From assembly GCA_023386955.1 (NCBI GenBank), contig JAEWIS010000044.1:124001-188000 (forward strand): a DNA stretch of 64,000 nucleotides. The letters are read 5' to 3'. How positions within the stretch are numbered: position 1 is the stretch's first letter; each line of letters begins with the position of its first letter. The DNA is from Bacillota bacterium (GTDB lineage: Bacteria; Bacillota; Bacilli; Paenibacillales; NBRC-103111). Position numbers and translations under genes: made by a program. Positions 27,120 through 35,863 of this stretch are shown here, in pieces. The notes under the pieces were generated by a model. That model saw nothing but the letters and a program-made list of their open reading frames with translations, did not search any database and was not told where the DNA came from.

Positions 27120-27574
27120 GTTCCGGCGAAGACAGATGGACAACCAAATTTCTGCTTAAGGAGCATACCGAGGCTTATGAGGTCCGATATGATAAACCCA
27201 AGAGCGACCAACCTTCCGTAGAGGAATGGGTCATGATCCGTGACTATATCCTGCTGCCCTATATGCTTACGGTGATTCAGAGAAACATTGACCGGCTTCA
27301 GACCGGCAAGGAGCTGTTCAAAACGCTGTACATCGCCCTGGCGGAGGAAATCGCTGGAACGGTAGAGCGGGAGCTGTTCGGGCTCAGGCGGGAGCTCACA
27401 CGGAGAAATATCCACATATCGCCTGGAGAGCAGGATGATATTGTTCTCCAGTATATATACCGCTATAAGGGGTACTCCGGCACCTTCGGGATTACCAGAG
27501 AGGAAACCCGGGCCCAGATGGAAATCCGTCTTGCCCGGTATATGAAGGAGGTGTGGGCAAAGCTGAACACCTAA
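27116..27574 (+). CDS. Unknown protein cotranscribed with the SOS polymerase
   Basis: A 152-residue soluble, charged, mostly helical protein with no family I recognise. Visible features are WTTKFLLKEHTEAYEVRYD at the start, a hydrophobic core MIRDYILLPYMLTVIQRNID near residue 50 (split here as YILLPYML) and a C-terminal RLARYMKEVWAKL helix. Its ATG overlaps the polymerase stop (ATGA), so it is the third gene of the LexA-controlled operon and probably acts in damage tolerance. It is not the YolD family usually linked to UvrX. Confidence 0.75.
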   Translation: MSSGEDRWTTKFLLKEHTEAYEVRYDKPKSDQPSVEEWVMIRDYILLPYMLTVIQRNIDRLQTGKELFKTLYIALAEEIAGTVERELFGLRRELTRRNIHISPGEQDDIVLQYIYRYKGYSGTFGITREETRAQMEIRLARYMKEVWAKLNT

Positions 27575-27598
27575 AAAACCCCCCGCAGCAGCAGGGGG
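27573..27598 (-). terminator. Terminator of the DUF3231 gene
   Basis: On the minus strand CCCCC-GC and GC-GGGGGG pair around a 4-base loop with one bulge and are followed by six T (complement of 27573-27578). It also overlaps the stop of the plus-strand gene. Confidence 0.8.
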
Positions 27599-27605
27599 CA
27601 CGGTA

Positions 27606-28124
27606 TTACACCTCCACTAGCTCGGGGCGTTTCAGCTGAAGCGGAGGAGGCACGATCCAGCCTTTATCCTTGCACATCTTCAGGATTTTCAGACCCAGTG
27701 CCGCTTTGGTCATATGATACTTGCCGAACAGGGCGCCGATATCCTCACGGATAGACATCCCCATGATTTGGCTGCATGCTACCAAACCCAAGGAGGTATC
27801 CGCACCGGCCATAGCAGCGATTTCCTGGTCGCTGAACCGGGCACCCACGGGAATGTCCTCGAATTTGGCTTCGGGACGATCGGGCCATGCTGGGAAAGGC
27901 ACAATGCCGTTGGCAATGAGAATGCTGTCGCATTCGCTGGCCTCCAGCTCGGCTTGATTGATGATGTCCTTGAGGACACCCTTCAGTTCTTTATCCTCCG
28001 CATGGTTCAGGAAAGCACGGTTCGTGGAAATACAGCCCTTCGCCTTCATAGAAAAGCTCCAGAGGTCATTAATTTCACCATAATGAAGAGGTTGCTGCTT
28101 GGAATTGCCGTCCAAAACGCCCAT
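27606..28124 (-). CDS. DUF3231 family protein
   Basis: A 172-residue protein of the DUF3231 type: LHYGEINDLWSFSMKAKGCI at the start (YGEINDLW is the family mark), SCD-like helix bundle through AEDKELKGVLKDII, FSDQEIAAM and the C-terminal WIVPPPLQL. The family is common in sporulating Bacillota and resembles ferritin-like helical bundles; the function is not known. The ATG at 28124 is chosen for AGAAAGGA eight bases upstream; the frame is open to 28217 without a better site. It is a single gene with a terminator. Confidence 0.85.
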   Translation of the reverse strand: MGVLDGNSKQQPLHYGEINDLWSFSMKAKGCISTNRAFLNHAEDKELKGVLKDIINQAELEASECDSILIANGIVPFPAWPDRPEAKFEDIPVGARFSDQEIAAMAGADTSLGLVACSQIMGMSIREDIGALFGKYHMTKAALGLKILKMCKDKGWIVPPPLQLKRPELVEV

Positions 28125-28232
28125 TGGTTTCGTTCCTTTCTTGTTTGGGATTGATGAGCCATCGTTAAGATGAGCCTCCGGGAGGGGTTTTATGCAACCC
28201 CCAGAGCGAGCTCCCAAGTGCGTTTAGGCAGG

Positions 28233-28266
28233 AAAAAAAAGAGCAGGGAGGATACTGCCCCTGCTC
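28233..28266 (-). terminator. Terminator of the MMPL transporter gene
   Basis: GAGCAGGG and CCCTGCTC form an 8-bp stem with a 10-base loop; on the minus strand the hairpin is followed by eight T (28240-28233). Confidence 0.92.
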
Positions 28267-28283
28267 TTGAAGATGGTATGAAA

Positions 28284-30734
28284 TTAGTGTCCCTTGCGGG
28301 TTTTTTGCTTCTGGGCAGAGCTGTTGCCGGTTCCATTCTGGCGTTCCAGCTCTGCGATGAGCTTGTCGCCCTCCACATCCAGATTGGGGAGGAGGCGGTC
28401 CAGCCATTTGGGCAGCCACCAGGCCTTATCTCCGAAGATGGCCATAGCAGCGGGGACCAGAGCCATGCGGACGATGAACGCATCGATCAGAATGCCGATG
28501 GCCAAAGCGAAGCCCATCTGCTTGATCATAATGTCCGGGGACAGAATGAAGCCTGCGAACACGGATACCATGATAACCGCCGCGGCTACGACTACACGGC
28601 TAACCTGGTTGTAGCCATGGTTGACGCTGGCTGTGCCCCGGTGTCCGTGGACGTAAGACTCGCGCATAGAGGAAACCAGGAAGACCTGATAGTCCATAGC
28701 CAGGCCGTACAGAATGCCGGTTACCAGGATAGGAAGAAAGCTCAGGAGCGGGCTGCCCGTATCAAAGCCGAACAGCTCCTTCATCCAGCCCCACTGGAAC
28801 ACGGCGGTGGTAATCCCGAAGGTGGCGAGCACGCTGAGCAGGAAGCCCACGGTGGCTTTTACGGGAACAAGAATGGAACGGAAGACCAACAGCAGAATGA
28901 TCAGGGACAGAATTACAATAATGCCGATGTACACCGGGAAAACCTCTGCCAGCTTGGAGGACATATCAATATTGATAGCCGTAAAGCCGGTTACCCCCAG
29001 CTCGACCTGGTAGGTCTTAGCAAATGCCGAATCAGCATCCCGCAGATGGGTAACCAGATCCTTCGTGGCTTCGTCAGTTGGGCCGGAGCCCGGTATCACA
29101 CTCAGGATAGCCACGCTGCCATCAGGCTTCATGCCAAGAGGAGACACTACCGACACATCCGGAACCTTCTGGATGTCCTGGACAAGTCCGCCCAAAACCT
29201 GCGGCGTGATTGCTTGTGAAGGGTCCTTGGGCTCCGCTACGATTACCAGCGGGCCGTTAAAGCCTTCTCCGAAGCCGTTGGAGATGGCGTCATAGCTTTG
29301 GCGTTGGGGCGTATCCAGGTTGGCTGTTGCCCCGGAAGGCATACCAAGCTTCATATCCATGGTGGGAATGGCTGCGGCGCCAAGAATGACAATAACGCCC
29401 ACGATCACGGCCCAACGGGATTTGATGATGCCCTTCACCCACTTGTCGGCGGTGCCATGCTCCCGGCCGGCTGCAGTCTGGCTGCGTACCTTTTCCCGGG
29501 CTTTTGCGGAGCAGATTTTTTCCCCAACCAGACCGAGCAGTGCCGGCAGCAGGGTAAGAGCGATGAGAACAGTAAGGAAAACTGTAACGGAGGCGATAAG
29601 CGCCATCAGGCTCAAGAAGGAAATGCGGATAACGAGAAGACCGCATAGAGCGATAATAACGGTAAGGCCGGCGAAGAATACGGCGCTTCCTGCCGTTCCA
29701 ACTGCCCGGCTGGCGGCTTCACGGGCGGACAGCCCTTGATCGAAGATAAGGCGCCGCTGGCGGTTGACAATAAACAAGGAATAATCGATCCCTACGGCCA
29801 GGCCGATCATCAGCGCCAGAATGGGAGTGATGGAGGCCATAGCTACAAAGCTGGAGATGGCAAATGCGCCCCCTACGCCGATAGCGACACCAACCAGCGC
29901 GATAACAATCGGCAGTCCCGCCGCCACAACAGAACCAAGAGTCATGATCAGGACAATGGCTGCAATAATGAGGCCGTACACCTCATTGGAGCTAATGGCC
30001 ACCTCGGCGGTTCTCAGGCTGTCGCTGGGCAGCGCCTTGATGCTGGTGCCTGCTTCGGCTTCCGTCACTGCAGCGACGATATCGTCGGCCACACTTTGGG
30101 GCAGGGACGTTTGCTGAACGGTAAACTGGAATTGGAACAGGGCCACGCTGCCGTCCGTTGCGATCAGCACACCGGGGACGGGAGTGCCGTTCACCATCAG
30201 CGGACCGTAGGGAGGCATCTGCGCGGGGGCTGCAGCCGCTGCTCCCGCACCTTGGGCTCCGCCGGCAGCTGCCGGATTGGCTGCCGCCTGGGGATTGGCA
30301 GCGCCGGCTGCTCCCGCGCCGCCTGCCCCCTGGGCTCCGGCGGCTTGCCCTGCTTGAGCAGCCTGCTGCTGTTGCTGCTGCGCGGCTCCAGCGGCCGCGG
30401 CCAATTCGGCTGGATTAATCACATAATCCATGCCGTATACCTTGTTGACCGCCTTGGTCATAGCGGCAATATGCTCCGGCGTATCCAGACGTTGTCCCTC
30501 GGGCACGGTAAACACCACGCTGGCTTGACCGCCGGAGGCCTCCGGCAGCTCCTTCTCCAGTTTATCCAGCACCTTTTGAGATTCGGTGCCTTCCATTTTG
30601 AACTCGGTGCTCATATGGATTCCATTGATGCCGAGCAGAGAAACAACAACAGCAAGCACGACGATCCAGGCGCTGATAAAGTACCACGGCTTGTCGTAAG
30701 CCTTTCTTCCGATTTTGTACAAGAATGTGGACAT
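28284..30734 (-). CDS. MMPL family (RND superfamily) transporter
   Basis: An 816-residue membrane protein with the MmpL plan: one N-terminal span (about 18-38), a large outside domain, five spans (about 255-420), a second outside domain and a last set of spans (about 610-770). The family motif is GLAVGIDYSLFIVNRQRR in the first half, mirrored by GLAMDYQVFLVSSMRE in the second. Such proteins export lipids or drugs using the proton gradient. The first outside domain holds a low-complexity insert (about residues 110-172) of Ala, Gln and Gly with a run of six Gln. A TetR gene lies 53 bases upstream on the same strand and likely controls it. The substrate is unknown. Confidence 0.9.
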   Translation of the reverse strand: MSTFLYKIGRKAYDKPWYFISAWIVVLAVVVSLLGINGIHMSTEFKMEGTESQKVLDKLEKELPEASGGQASVVFTVPEGQRLDTPEHIAAMTKAVNKVYGMDYVINPAELAAAAGAAQQQQQQAAQAGQAAGAQGAGGAGAAGAANPQAAANPAAAGGAQGAGAAAAAPAQMPPYGPLMVNGTPVPGVLIATDGSVALFQFQFTVQQTSLPQSVADDIVAAVTEAEAGTSIKALPSDSLRTAEVAISSNEVYGLIIAAIVLIMTLGSVVAAGLPIVIALVGVAIGVGGAFAISSFVAMASITPILALMIGLAVGIDYSLFIVNRQRRLIFDQGLSAREAASRAVGTAGSAVFFAGLTVIIALCGLLVIRISFLSLMALIASVTVFLTVLIALTLLPALLGLVGEKICSAKAREKVRSQTAAGREHGTADKWVKGIIKSRWAVIVGVIVILGAAAIPTMDMKLGMPSGATANLDTPQRQSYDAISNGFGEGFNGPLVIVAEPKDPSQAITPQVLGGLVQDIQKVPDVSVVSPLGMKPDGSVAILSVIPGSGPTDEATKDLVTHLRDADSAFAKTYQVELGVTGFTAINIDMSSKLAEVFPVYIGIIVILSLIILLLVFRSILVPVKATVGFLLSVLATFGITTAVFQWGWMKELFGFDTGSPLLSFLPILVTGILYGLAMDYQVFLVSSMRESYVHGHRGTASVNHGYNQVSRVVVAAAVIMVSVFAGFILSPDIMIKQMGFALAIGILIDAFIVRMALVPAAMAIFGDKAWWLPKWLDRLLPNLDVEGDKLIAELERQNGTGNSSAQKQKTRKGH

Positions 30735-30787
30735 GCGGTATGGTCCTCTCCTTTTTTTCTATAGATTCGGACGTTCCTTAAGCTTTG

Positions 30788-31408
30788 CTAAAAACCATTG
30801 CGCAGATAACGGAAGGTGGTCTCCAGGTACTCCTCAAACGTGGTGGCATCCTGTTCGTCAGTGACGGTATCTCCGGGGAGAAGCACATTCAGCGTGCCGT
30901 CGATGACAGGCAGCATCGCTCCGTAAACGGCACCGACAAGAAGATGGGTGTACCCATTCGGGTAACGGCCATGGGACAGCCCGTTCAGCGTCTCCATTGC
31001 ACTGTTTTGAAGCCCGCGGAACACGCTGAGGATATAAGGCTCCAATGTCGGATGTGTGTTGGAAAGGGACACAACCTCCCGCATCTTCAGAAGAAGGCCC
31101 TCCAGAAACTGCAGCTTCATCAGTTGGTACAGAGCATCAAGCAGGGACGTGTTTTCCGGCAAATTCTCCAAGAGACGTTCGGCCTCATGCTGCTGGTTGC
31201 TGGAATAAGGAATGACGGCTGTTGCCACTGCTTCCTCCTTGCAGGAAAAATAGTTGGCAAAGGTTCGTCTGGAATAGCCGGCGCGTTGTACGACATCATC
31301 GACGACAAATCCGTCCAGCCCCCGTTCTACAGCAAGCTCGAAGGCCGCGTCAGCCAAGGCATGGGCAGTGGCTTCTTTTTTTAGATCGCGCAGGCTTGGT
31401 TTGTTCAA
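30788..31408 (-). CDS. TetR family transcriptional regulator
   Basis: A 206-residue protein with an N-terminal TetR DNA-binding domain (about residues 10-60: ALADAAFELAVERGLDGF, then VDDVVQRAGYSRRTFANYF) and a variable helical ligand domain. It is directly upstream of the MMPL transporter on the same strand, the usual place for a TetR repressor of an efflux gene. The likely start is TTG at 31408 with AAGGCGG upstream. Three tandem imperfect palindromes, 60-110 bases upstream, are candidate operators. Confidence 0.87.
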   Translation of the reverse strand: MNKPSLRDLKKEATAHALADAAFELAVERGLDGFVVDDVVQRAGYSRRTFANYFSCKEEAVATAVIPYSSNQQHEAERLLENLPENTSLLDALYQLMKLQFLEGLLLKMREVVSLSNTHPTLEPYILSVFRGLQNSAMETLNGLSHGRYPNGYTHLLVGAVYGAMLPVIDGTLNVLLPGDTVTDEQDATTFEEYLETTFRYLRNGF

Positions 31409-31467
31409 ATGTGATTTTCACCGCCTTTCTTAGTCGGGTATGTTCTGTATGTATCCTAACATAGAAC

Positions 31468-31516
31468 TTGCCTAATGTGCAATTATGCCTAAAAAGCAAA
31501 CATGCCTTAAGTGCAA
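31468..31516. promoter_or_regulatory. Three tandem 15-bp imperfect palindromes, candidate TetR operators
   Basis: TTGCCTAATGTGCAA (31468-31482), ATGCCTAAAAAGCAA (31485-31499) and ATGCCTTAAGTGCAA (31502-31516) follow each other with an exact 17-base period. Each has TTGC/ATGC at one end and GCAA at the other. They lie between the TetR gene (minus strand) and the NlpC/P60 lipoprotein gene (plus strand) and could control either. Confidence 0.55.
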
Positions 31517-31622
31517 GGCTTGGCTTAGTCCGGGAGGAAGTTTTTTTCAGAATAAAGAAGCCGCGGGGAAGTGAATCTAAGGGAAGCACCCAAATCCGAT
31601 TTGGAAGAAGGAGTAAACCCTT

Positions 31623-32774
31623 ATGAGAAAGCTTGCGCGTTTAAGCGCCGTTTTTTGTTTTGCATCGGCATTGGCAATCACATCGGCCTGTGGCGGGAAT
31701 AACGGAAATAACGCCTCGGGCAACCATGCTTCGAACAATCAGTCGGGCAACAATGTTTCGGCCAACAATGCCGGTTCCCAGCAGCCTTCAAGCTCGCCCT
31801 ATTCCAGCGGGTCATCCGCGGTGGATAACCTGTCCATTCTCAGCGGATCTCCCGGCCCCGTCGCTTTGCCCTCCGCACAAGGAGAGGCTTCCATTCCTCT
31901 GAAAAACGCCAACGGCGAGGAGTATGTGGAGGCTGAGCAGCTGGTCCGTATGGTGGGCTACCGGTTCAAATGGGACAATAACAAGCAAACTCTGAAATTC
32001 GGCGACAACGATGCTGCCTTCGAGCTGAACCTGGATTCCGTGGAAGCCCGCAGGGAGGATGACCGCCTGCAACTCAAAACACCGCCCCGGATGATTGACG
32101 GTGTGCCCTGCATTCCGCTGTCTGCGGTTTCGGATCTGCTGGCAGATGACTTGGTATTCGCCAAGGAAGGCCAGTCACTGGTGCTGAAGCCCTCGCCGGA
32201 GCAGATCCCGCTGAAGGTGGATGAGGATGCGCCTTTGCCGGAGGGCAGCGCACTGGATTTCGGCGACGACGCGGAGGACCCTTACAAACAAGCGGCTGCG
32301 GATATATCCGCTGCGGCAGTGCCGGACAAGCTGGACCTACTGGAAGAGGCCATTCCGGCAGCGGCCCTGAAGGATATTAACATACCCGCGCTTATCGCCA
32401 GAGCCCGGACCTATCTGGGTGTGCGTTATGAGTTCGGCGCCCCCCCTTACCCGGAGAACGGCACCTTCGACTGTTCCTCGTATACCGCCTATCTCTTCGA
32501 TAAATACGGCATTTCCCTGCCGCGTACAGCCAGAGCCCAGGGCAAACTCGGCACCAGCGTAAGCCGCAGCAGCCTGCGGGTGGGGGATTTACTTTATTTC
32601 TATGTGCCCGGTCGGTTCCAAACCAACAAAACTGTCGGCCATGTGGGAATTTATGTCGGCAACCGGAACATGATCCATGCTTCTCCCGAACCCAAGGACG
32701 GAGTGCAAATCACCAGCATCGACAAGGCTTATTGGAAAAGAACCTTCCTCTTTGCCAAACGGATTGCTGAATAA
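31623..32774 (+). CDS. NlpC/P60 family lipoprotein with copper-amine-oxidase-N-like domain
   Basis: A 383-residue exported cell-wall peptidase. The signal peptide ends in the lipobox ITSAC (Cys23), so the protein is lipid-anchored outside. An Asn/Ser-rich linker (about 25-65) follows, then a domain of the copper-amine-oxidase-N type (about 90-190: YVEAEQLVRMVGYRFKWD, with IPLSAVSDLL). The C-terminus is an NlpC/P60 domain with the catalytic triad Cys284 in FDCSSYTAY, His340 in VGHVGIYVG and His352. Such enzymes cut peptidoglycan stem peptides. GAAGGAG precedes the ATG. It is a single gene with a terminator. Confidence 0.92.
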   Translation: MRKLARLSAVFCFASALAITSACGGNNGNNASGNHASNNQSGNNVSANNAGSQQPSSSPYSSGSSAVDNLSILSGSPGPVALPSAQGEASIPLKNANGEEYVEAEQLVRMVGYRFKWDNNKQTLKFGDNDAAFELNLDSVEARREDDRLQLKTPPRMIDGVPCIPLSAVSDLLADDLVFAKEGQSLVLKPSPEQIPLKVDEDAPLPEGSALDFGDDAEDPYKQAAADISAAAVPDKLDLLEEAIPAAALKDINIPALIARARTYLGVRYEFGAPPYPENGTFDCSSYTAYLFDKYGISLPRTARAQGKLGTSVSRSSLRVGDLLYFYVPGRFQTNKTVGHVGIYVGNRNMIHASPEPKDGVQITSIDKAYWKRTFLFAKRIAE

Positions 32775-32799
32775 CGCATAGGCCAACCTGTAAATCAAA

Positions 32800-32840
32800 A
32801 AAGACTGCTGGCACCTCCAAAAGAGGGCAGCAGTCTTTGT
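32800..32840 (+). terminator. Terminator between the NlpC/P60 gene and the HD-GYP gene
   Basis: AAAGACTGCTG and CAGCAGTCTTT form a perfect 11-bp stem with a 17-base loop. Runs of A and T on both sides let it serve both converging genes. Confidence 0.88.
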
Positions 32841-32881
32841 TCGATATGAACTGGGGAAACGGTTTCAAACAAGCCGCAGCA

Positions 32882-33931
32882 CTAAGCCAAAACCTTCAGA
32901 ATAGACAGCTCGGGATGTTTGCTCAAATCTACGAATTCATTGTCAATCTTGATCAGCGGCCGGAAAAAATCCGTGTAATTGGTCAGCACGATGACGCCGC
33001 GTCTGCCGTCGAACAGCTCGACGGTTTTGCCCAGGAGGTTCGGCACCAGATTGCGGATGAAGACCTGGGTGATGGTAGGGTCCAGACTGGTAAAGCTGAG
33101 CCGGTTGATCTCCTTCAGCACAAACAGGAGGTCCCGCTCCTTCTGGTACACGCGGGAGGTGATCATGGCGCTGTAGATATCGGTAACCGCCAGAATGCGG
33201 CCGATCACGGAAATGTCTTCTCCCATCAGGCCATGGGGATACCCGCTGCCGTCCATCCGCTCGTGGTGCTGCATGGCGCCCAGCAGAATCGGGGAATTGT
33301 CGGGATAGGCCCGCTTCAGAATCTCCTCTCCGTATTCCACATGCTTTTTGACGGCTGCATATTCCTCTTCAGTCAGCTTCGAGGGCTTCCTGAGGATGGC
33401 CGGATCCACCCTGCTCATGCCGATGTCATGGACAAAACCGGCTTTTCCCGCATCCAGGGCAAAACTCTCCGGGTATCCCAGCCAGCGGGCCAAATAATAA
33501 GCAAGCATCCCCACTTGAACGCTGTGGTTAAAGGTATAATCGTCGCTGTTCTCCAGGGAAAGCATCAGGGAGACCAGATTCTTCTCTTTATGAAAGCTTT
33601 CGGCCAAAGGCTCGAAGCTGGCATCTACAATATCCTGCTCAATCCGTCCCTCCCCCAGCGCTTGGGTAAACAGTAGACCCAGACCCGCCAAACTGGCGTC
33701 ATAGGAAATCTGGACGGAAGGGTAGGTAGGAAGGGTCGATAGGGTGACACTGGTGGCGGCCGATTCCTCGGAGCGCTCAATCTCGATGTATTCAATATTG
33801 TGAGCCAACAGCCGGGCAATGGAATCGCTTCCTAAGTAAGCGTCCGCCGATAAAACATGGAGACCGTAAGAATTAAAAACATCTTGGGTCAATCTGTCTC
33901 CAGGAAGAAGATCCATAACATGGATTTTCAT
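32882..33931 (-). CDS. HD-GYP domain protein, probable cyclic di-GMP phosphodiesterase
   Basis: A 349-residue cytoplasmic protein. A short N-terminal region of about 110 residues without a known sensor fold precedes the HD-GYP domain: FNHSVQVG (His136), VHDIG with the HD pair at 168-169, and QHHERMDGSGYP at 221-232 with the GYP triplet. HD-GYP enzymes hydrolyse c-di-GMP to GMP and lower biofilm signalling. The C-terminal part (LFDGRRGVIVLTNY) forms a small beta domain. A paralog of the same plan lies at 38503-39600. It is a single gene. Confidence 0.9.
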   Translation of the reverse strand: MKIHVMDLLPGDRLTQDVFNSYGLHVLSADAYLGSDSIARLLAHNIEYIEIERSEESAATSVTLSTLPTYPSVQISYDASLAGLGLLFTQALGEGRIEQDIVDASFEPLAESFHKEKNLVSLMLSLENSDDYTFNHSVQVGMLAYYLARWLGYPESFALDAGKAGFVHDIGMSRVDPAILRKPSKLTEEEYAAVKKHVEYGEEILKRAYPDNSPILLGAMQHHERMDGSGYPHGLMGEDISVIGRILAVTDIYSAMITSRVYQKERDLLFVLKEINRLSFTSLDPTITQVFIRNLVPNLLGKTVELFDGRRGVIVLTNYTDFFRPLIKIDNEFVDLSKHPELSILKVLA

Positions 33932-34040
33932 AATATGTCACCCCATGGCGAAATTCATCGCATTTTCTGTGTAACATTATAGTAGCAAGGGATGAATATT
34001 TTGGCAACGAGTAAAATGTACTATTTTTCCACAAATGCCC

Positions 34041-35105
34041 TTACATGCCAACGTATCTGCTATAAAAGGATTTGGCCGCCGTCAGATCGTCCGTCCCTTG
34101 AACCATGGCTCTTCCGTCAGGGAAAAGCACCAGGGTCAGGCCGTTGTCCGATTTGTATTTCAGCAAAAAAGCATTGCGCTCTGTTGTGCCGGAGTGTCTG
34201 AGCGCTTGCTCCAGCTCCTCCAGATTAAGCTTGCGGGGGTGGGCAGGCACAATCTGCACGGCGTTGCGGCCGCAGAGGGATTGAAGGGTTTCGCCCTCCA
34301 GCTCCGCCGACAGGTAGTCGTATTGGCCGTTTGCGCAGCAGGGGCATTCCGGCGAACGGGCAGCCGACATGTCCATACCACCCTGGAAATTATGCCACAG
34401 GTCAAAATGGAGCATTCCCTTATTCATCGCGCTATGGTTGCCGCTCAGAAGCTTCAGCGCTTCGGCAGCCTGGTAGGAGGCCACCACATGGATAATGGAG
34501 CCCAGCACTCCCGCCGTGTCGCAGGTTTCCAGGGCGCCCTGATCGGGAGATTGCTGGAACAGGCAGCGGAAGCAGGGGGTAGTGCCTGGCAGAATAGTCA
34601 TCATGACGCCGCGGGCGCTGACCGCTCCGCCATAGATCCAGGGGATGCTGTGCTTCACGCAGACATCATTGATCAGGAAACGGACCGCGAAGTTATCGCT
34701 GCCGTCCAGCACCAGGTCAACACCGGTCAGCAATTCCTCCGCATTGGACGGGTTCAGATCGGTCACGTGGGGCTCTATCGTTACCAGGCTGTTGATTCTG
34801 CCCAAACGCTCTGCGGCTGCCGCAGCCTTGGGCCGGGAATCGGCGGCATCGGCCTCCTCATAGAGCATCTGGCGCTGCAGGTTGCTCTCTTCCACAAAAT
34901 CCCGGTCGATTAGCCGGATGTAGCCCACACCGGCCCGCACCATATGGTTAGCCAGCACGGTTCCCAAGGCGCCCATGCCCACAATGGCCACACGGGAGTC
35001 CATCAGCTTCAGTTGGCCGGGCTCTCCCAACGGCCCGAACAGCACCTGCCGGGAATAACGGCCCGGCACTTCCCCGGAAGAGACCGGATGTCCAGTTGCG
35101 CTCAT
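34041..35105 (-). CDS. moeB: MoeB/ThiF-type E1-like adenylyltransferase
   Basis: A 354-residue enzyme of the ubiquitin-E1 fold that adenylates the C-terminal Gly-Gly of a small sulfur carrier such as MoaD. The nucleotide loop is VGMGALGTVLANHM, followed by DRDFVEESNLQRQ, DGSDNFAVRFLIND, and two zinc-binding CxxC pairs (TPCFRC and CPCC). The ATG at 35105 overlaps the stop of the MoaD-MoaE fusion gene by 4 bases, so the two are coupled and MoaD is its likely target. The last 90 residues are a C-terminal extension without a rhodanese Cys motif. An upstream extension of the frame lies inside the neighbouring gene. Confidence 0.88.
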   Translation of the reverse strand: MSATGHPVSSGEVPGRYSRQVLFGPLGEPGQLKLMDSRVAIVGMGALGTVLANHMVRAGVGYIRLIDRDFVEESNLQRQMLYEEADAADSRPKAAAAAERLGRINSLVTIEPHVTDLNPSNAEELLTGVDLVLDGSDNFAVRFLINDVCVKHSIPWIYGGAVSARGVMMTILPGTTPCFRCLFQQSPDQGALETCDTAGVLGSIIHVVASYQAAEALKLLSGNHSAMNKGMLHFDLWHNFQGGMDMSAARSPECPCCANGQYDYLSAELEGETLQSLCGRNAVQIVPAHPRKLNLEELEQALRHSGTTERNAFLLKYKSDNGLTLVLFPDGRAMVQGTDDLTAAKSFYSRYVGM

Positions 35106-35863
35106 CGTGGCTGCTCCTCTCCGCCGCCTGGCAGGACAAGGGGGTTCCACATGCTGCCGGAAGGGGCTGTGCTGCCGGAGCCGGCCTGGGGATGGCTCCA
35201 TTGTCCCGCTTCTTTTTTCCAGATGGGGACAATTTGCTTCAAACGTTCGATGGCATACCGGCTGGCTTCATAGCAGACATCCCGGTGGGGAGCGGATACG
35301 GAGATTACCACACTGGCATCCCCCGCTTCCACGAGACCCAGCCGGTGGGTAATGGCGCAGCGGGTCTCGGGCCAGCGTTCAGCAACCTCATCTCCGATCT
35401 GCCGGAGCGTAGCCAGGGCCATCGGGGCATACGCCTCGTATTCCAGCGCTTCCGTATGCAAATCGCCGGTTAGCTCGCGGACAGTGCCCGTAAAGGTAAG
35501 GTTGGCGCCGCAGTTCGGGTGGGTTGTTTTGGCGGCGGTATGCTCCGGCACCAAGGGCTCCCGGGTTAATTCGAACCGCTCTCCGTACTCGGGCACCTGT
35601 TCAGACGGTGCGGGGGAACCGCCGGATACGGGAGGAATCAGGGCCAGCTCATCGGTTTCATGAAGCTCGTCCTCAGGCTGGGCGTAGGCGTGGTTGCGGG
35701 CCAGGAAGGAAACCGCTATCGAGGAGGCGGCATGGGGGTACTCCTTGGCCAGATGCTGCTTCAGCTCGCCGGCAGTGATGCGGTTCCCGCCGGTTGTGAC
35801 GGTAACGGCGGTTCCGCCCAGCTTGTCCGCCAGCCCGGCGAAAATCTGGATGGTCAGTTGCAT
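35102..35863 (-). CDS. MoaD-MoaE fusion (MoaX-type molybdopterin synthase)
   Basis: A 253-residue fusion of both subunits of molybdopterin synthase. Residues 1-82 are the ubiquitin-like MoaD, ending in LIPPVSGG with the Gly-Gly at 81-82. A linker follows, then MoaE from about residue 96 (LTFTGTVRE, LEYEAYAPMA, ITHRLGLVEAGD, SAPHRDVCYEASRYAIE, PIWKKE with the catalytic Lys). MoaD works only with a free C-terminal Gly-Gly, so the product must be cut after residue 82, as reported for mycobacterial MoaX. The E1-like gene overlaps its end. No other moa gene is in the window. Confidence 0.92.
   Translation of the reverse strand: MQLTIQIFAGLADKLGGTAVTVTTGGNRITAGELKQHLAKEYPHAASSIAVSFLARNHAYAQPEDELHETDELALIPPVSGGSPAPSEQVPEYGERFELTREPLVPEHTAAKTTHPNCGANLTFTGTVRELTGDLHTEALEYEAYAPMALATLRQIGDEVAERWPETRCAITHRLGLVEAGDASVVISVSAPHRDVCYEASRYAIERLKQIVPIWKKEAGQWSHPQAGSGSTAPSGSMWNPLVLPGGGEEQPR

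Noticed and set aside
28170..29219. 349-codon open frame opposite the MMPL gene
   Set aside because: Antisense shadow; the MMPL motifs on the minus strand are clear.
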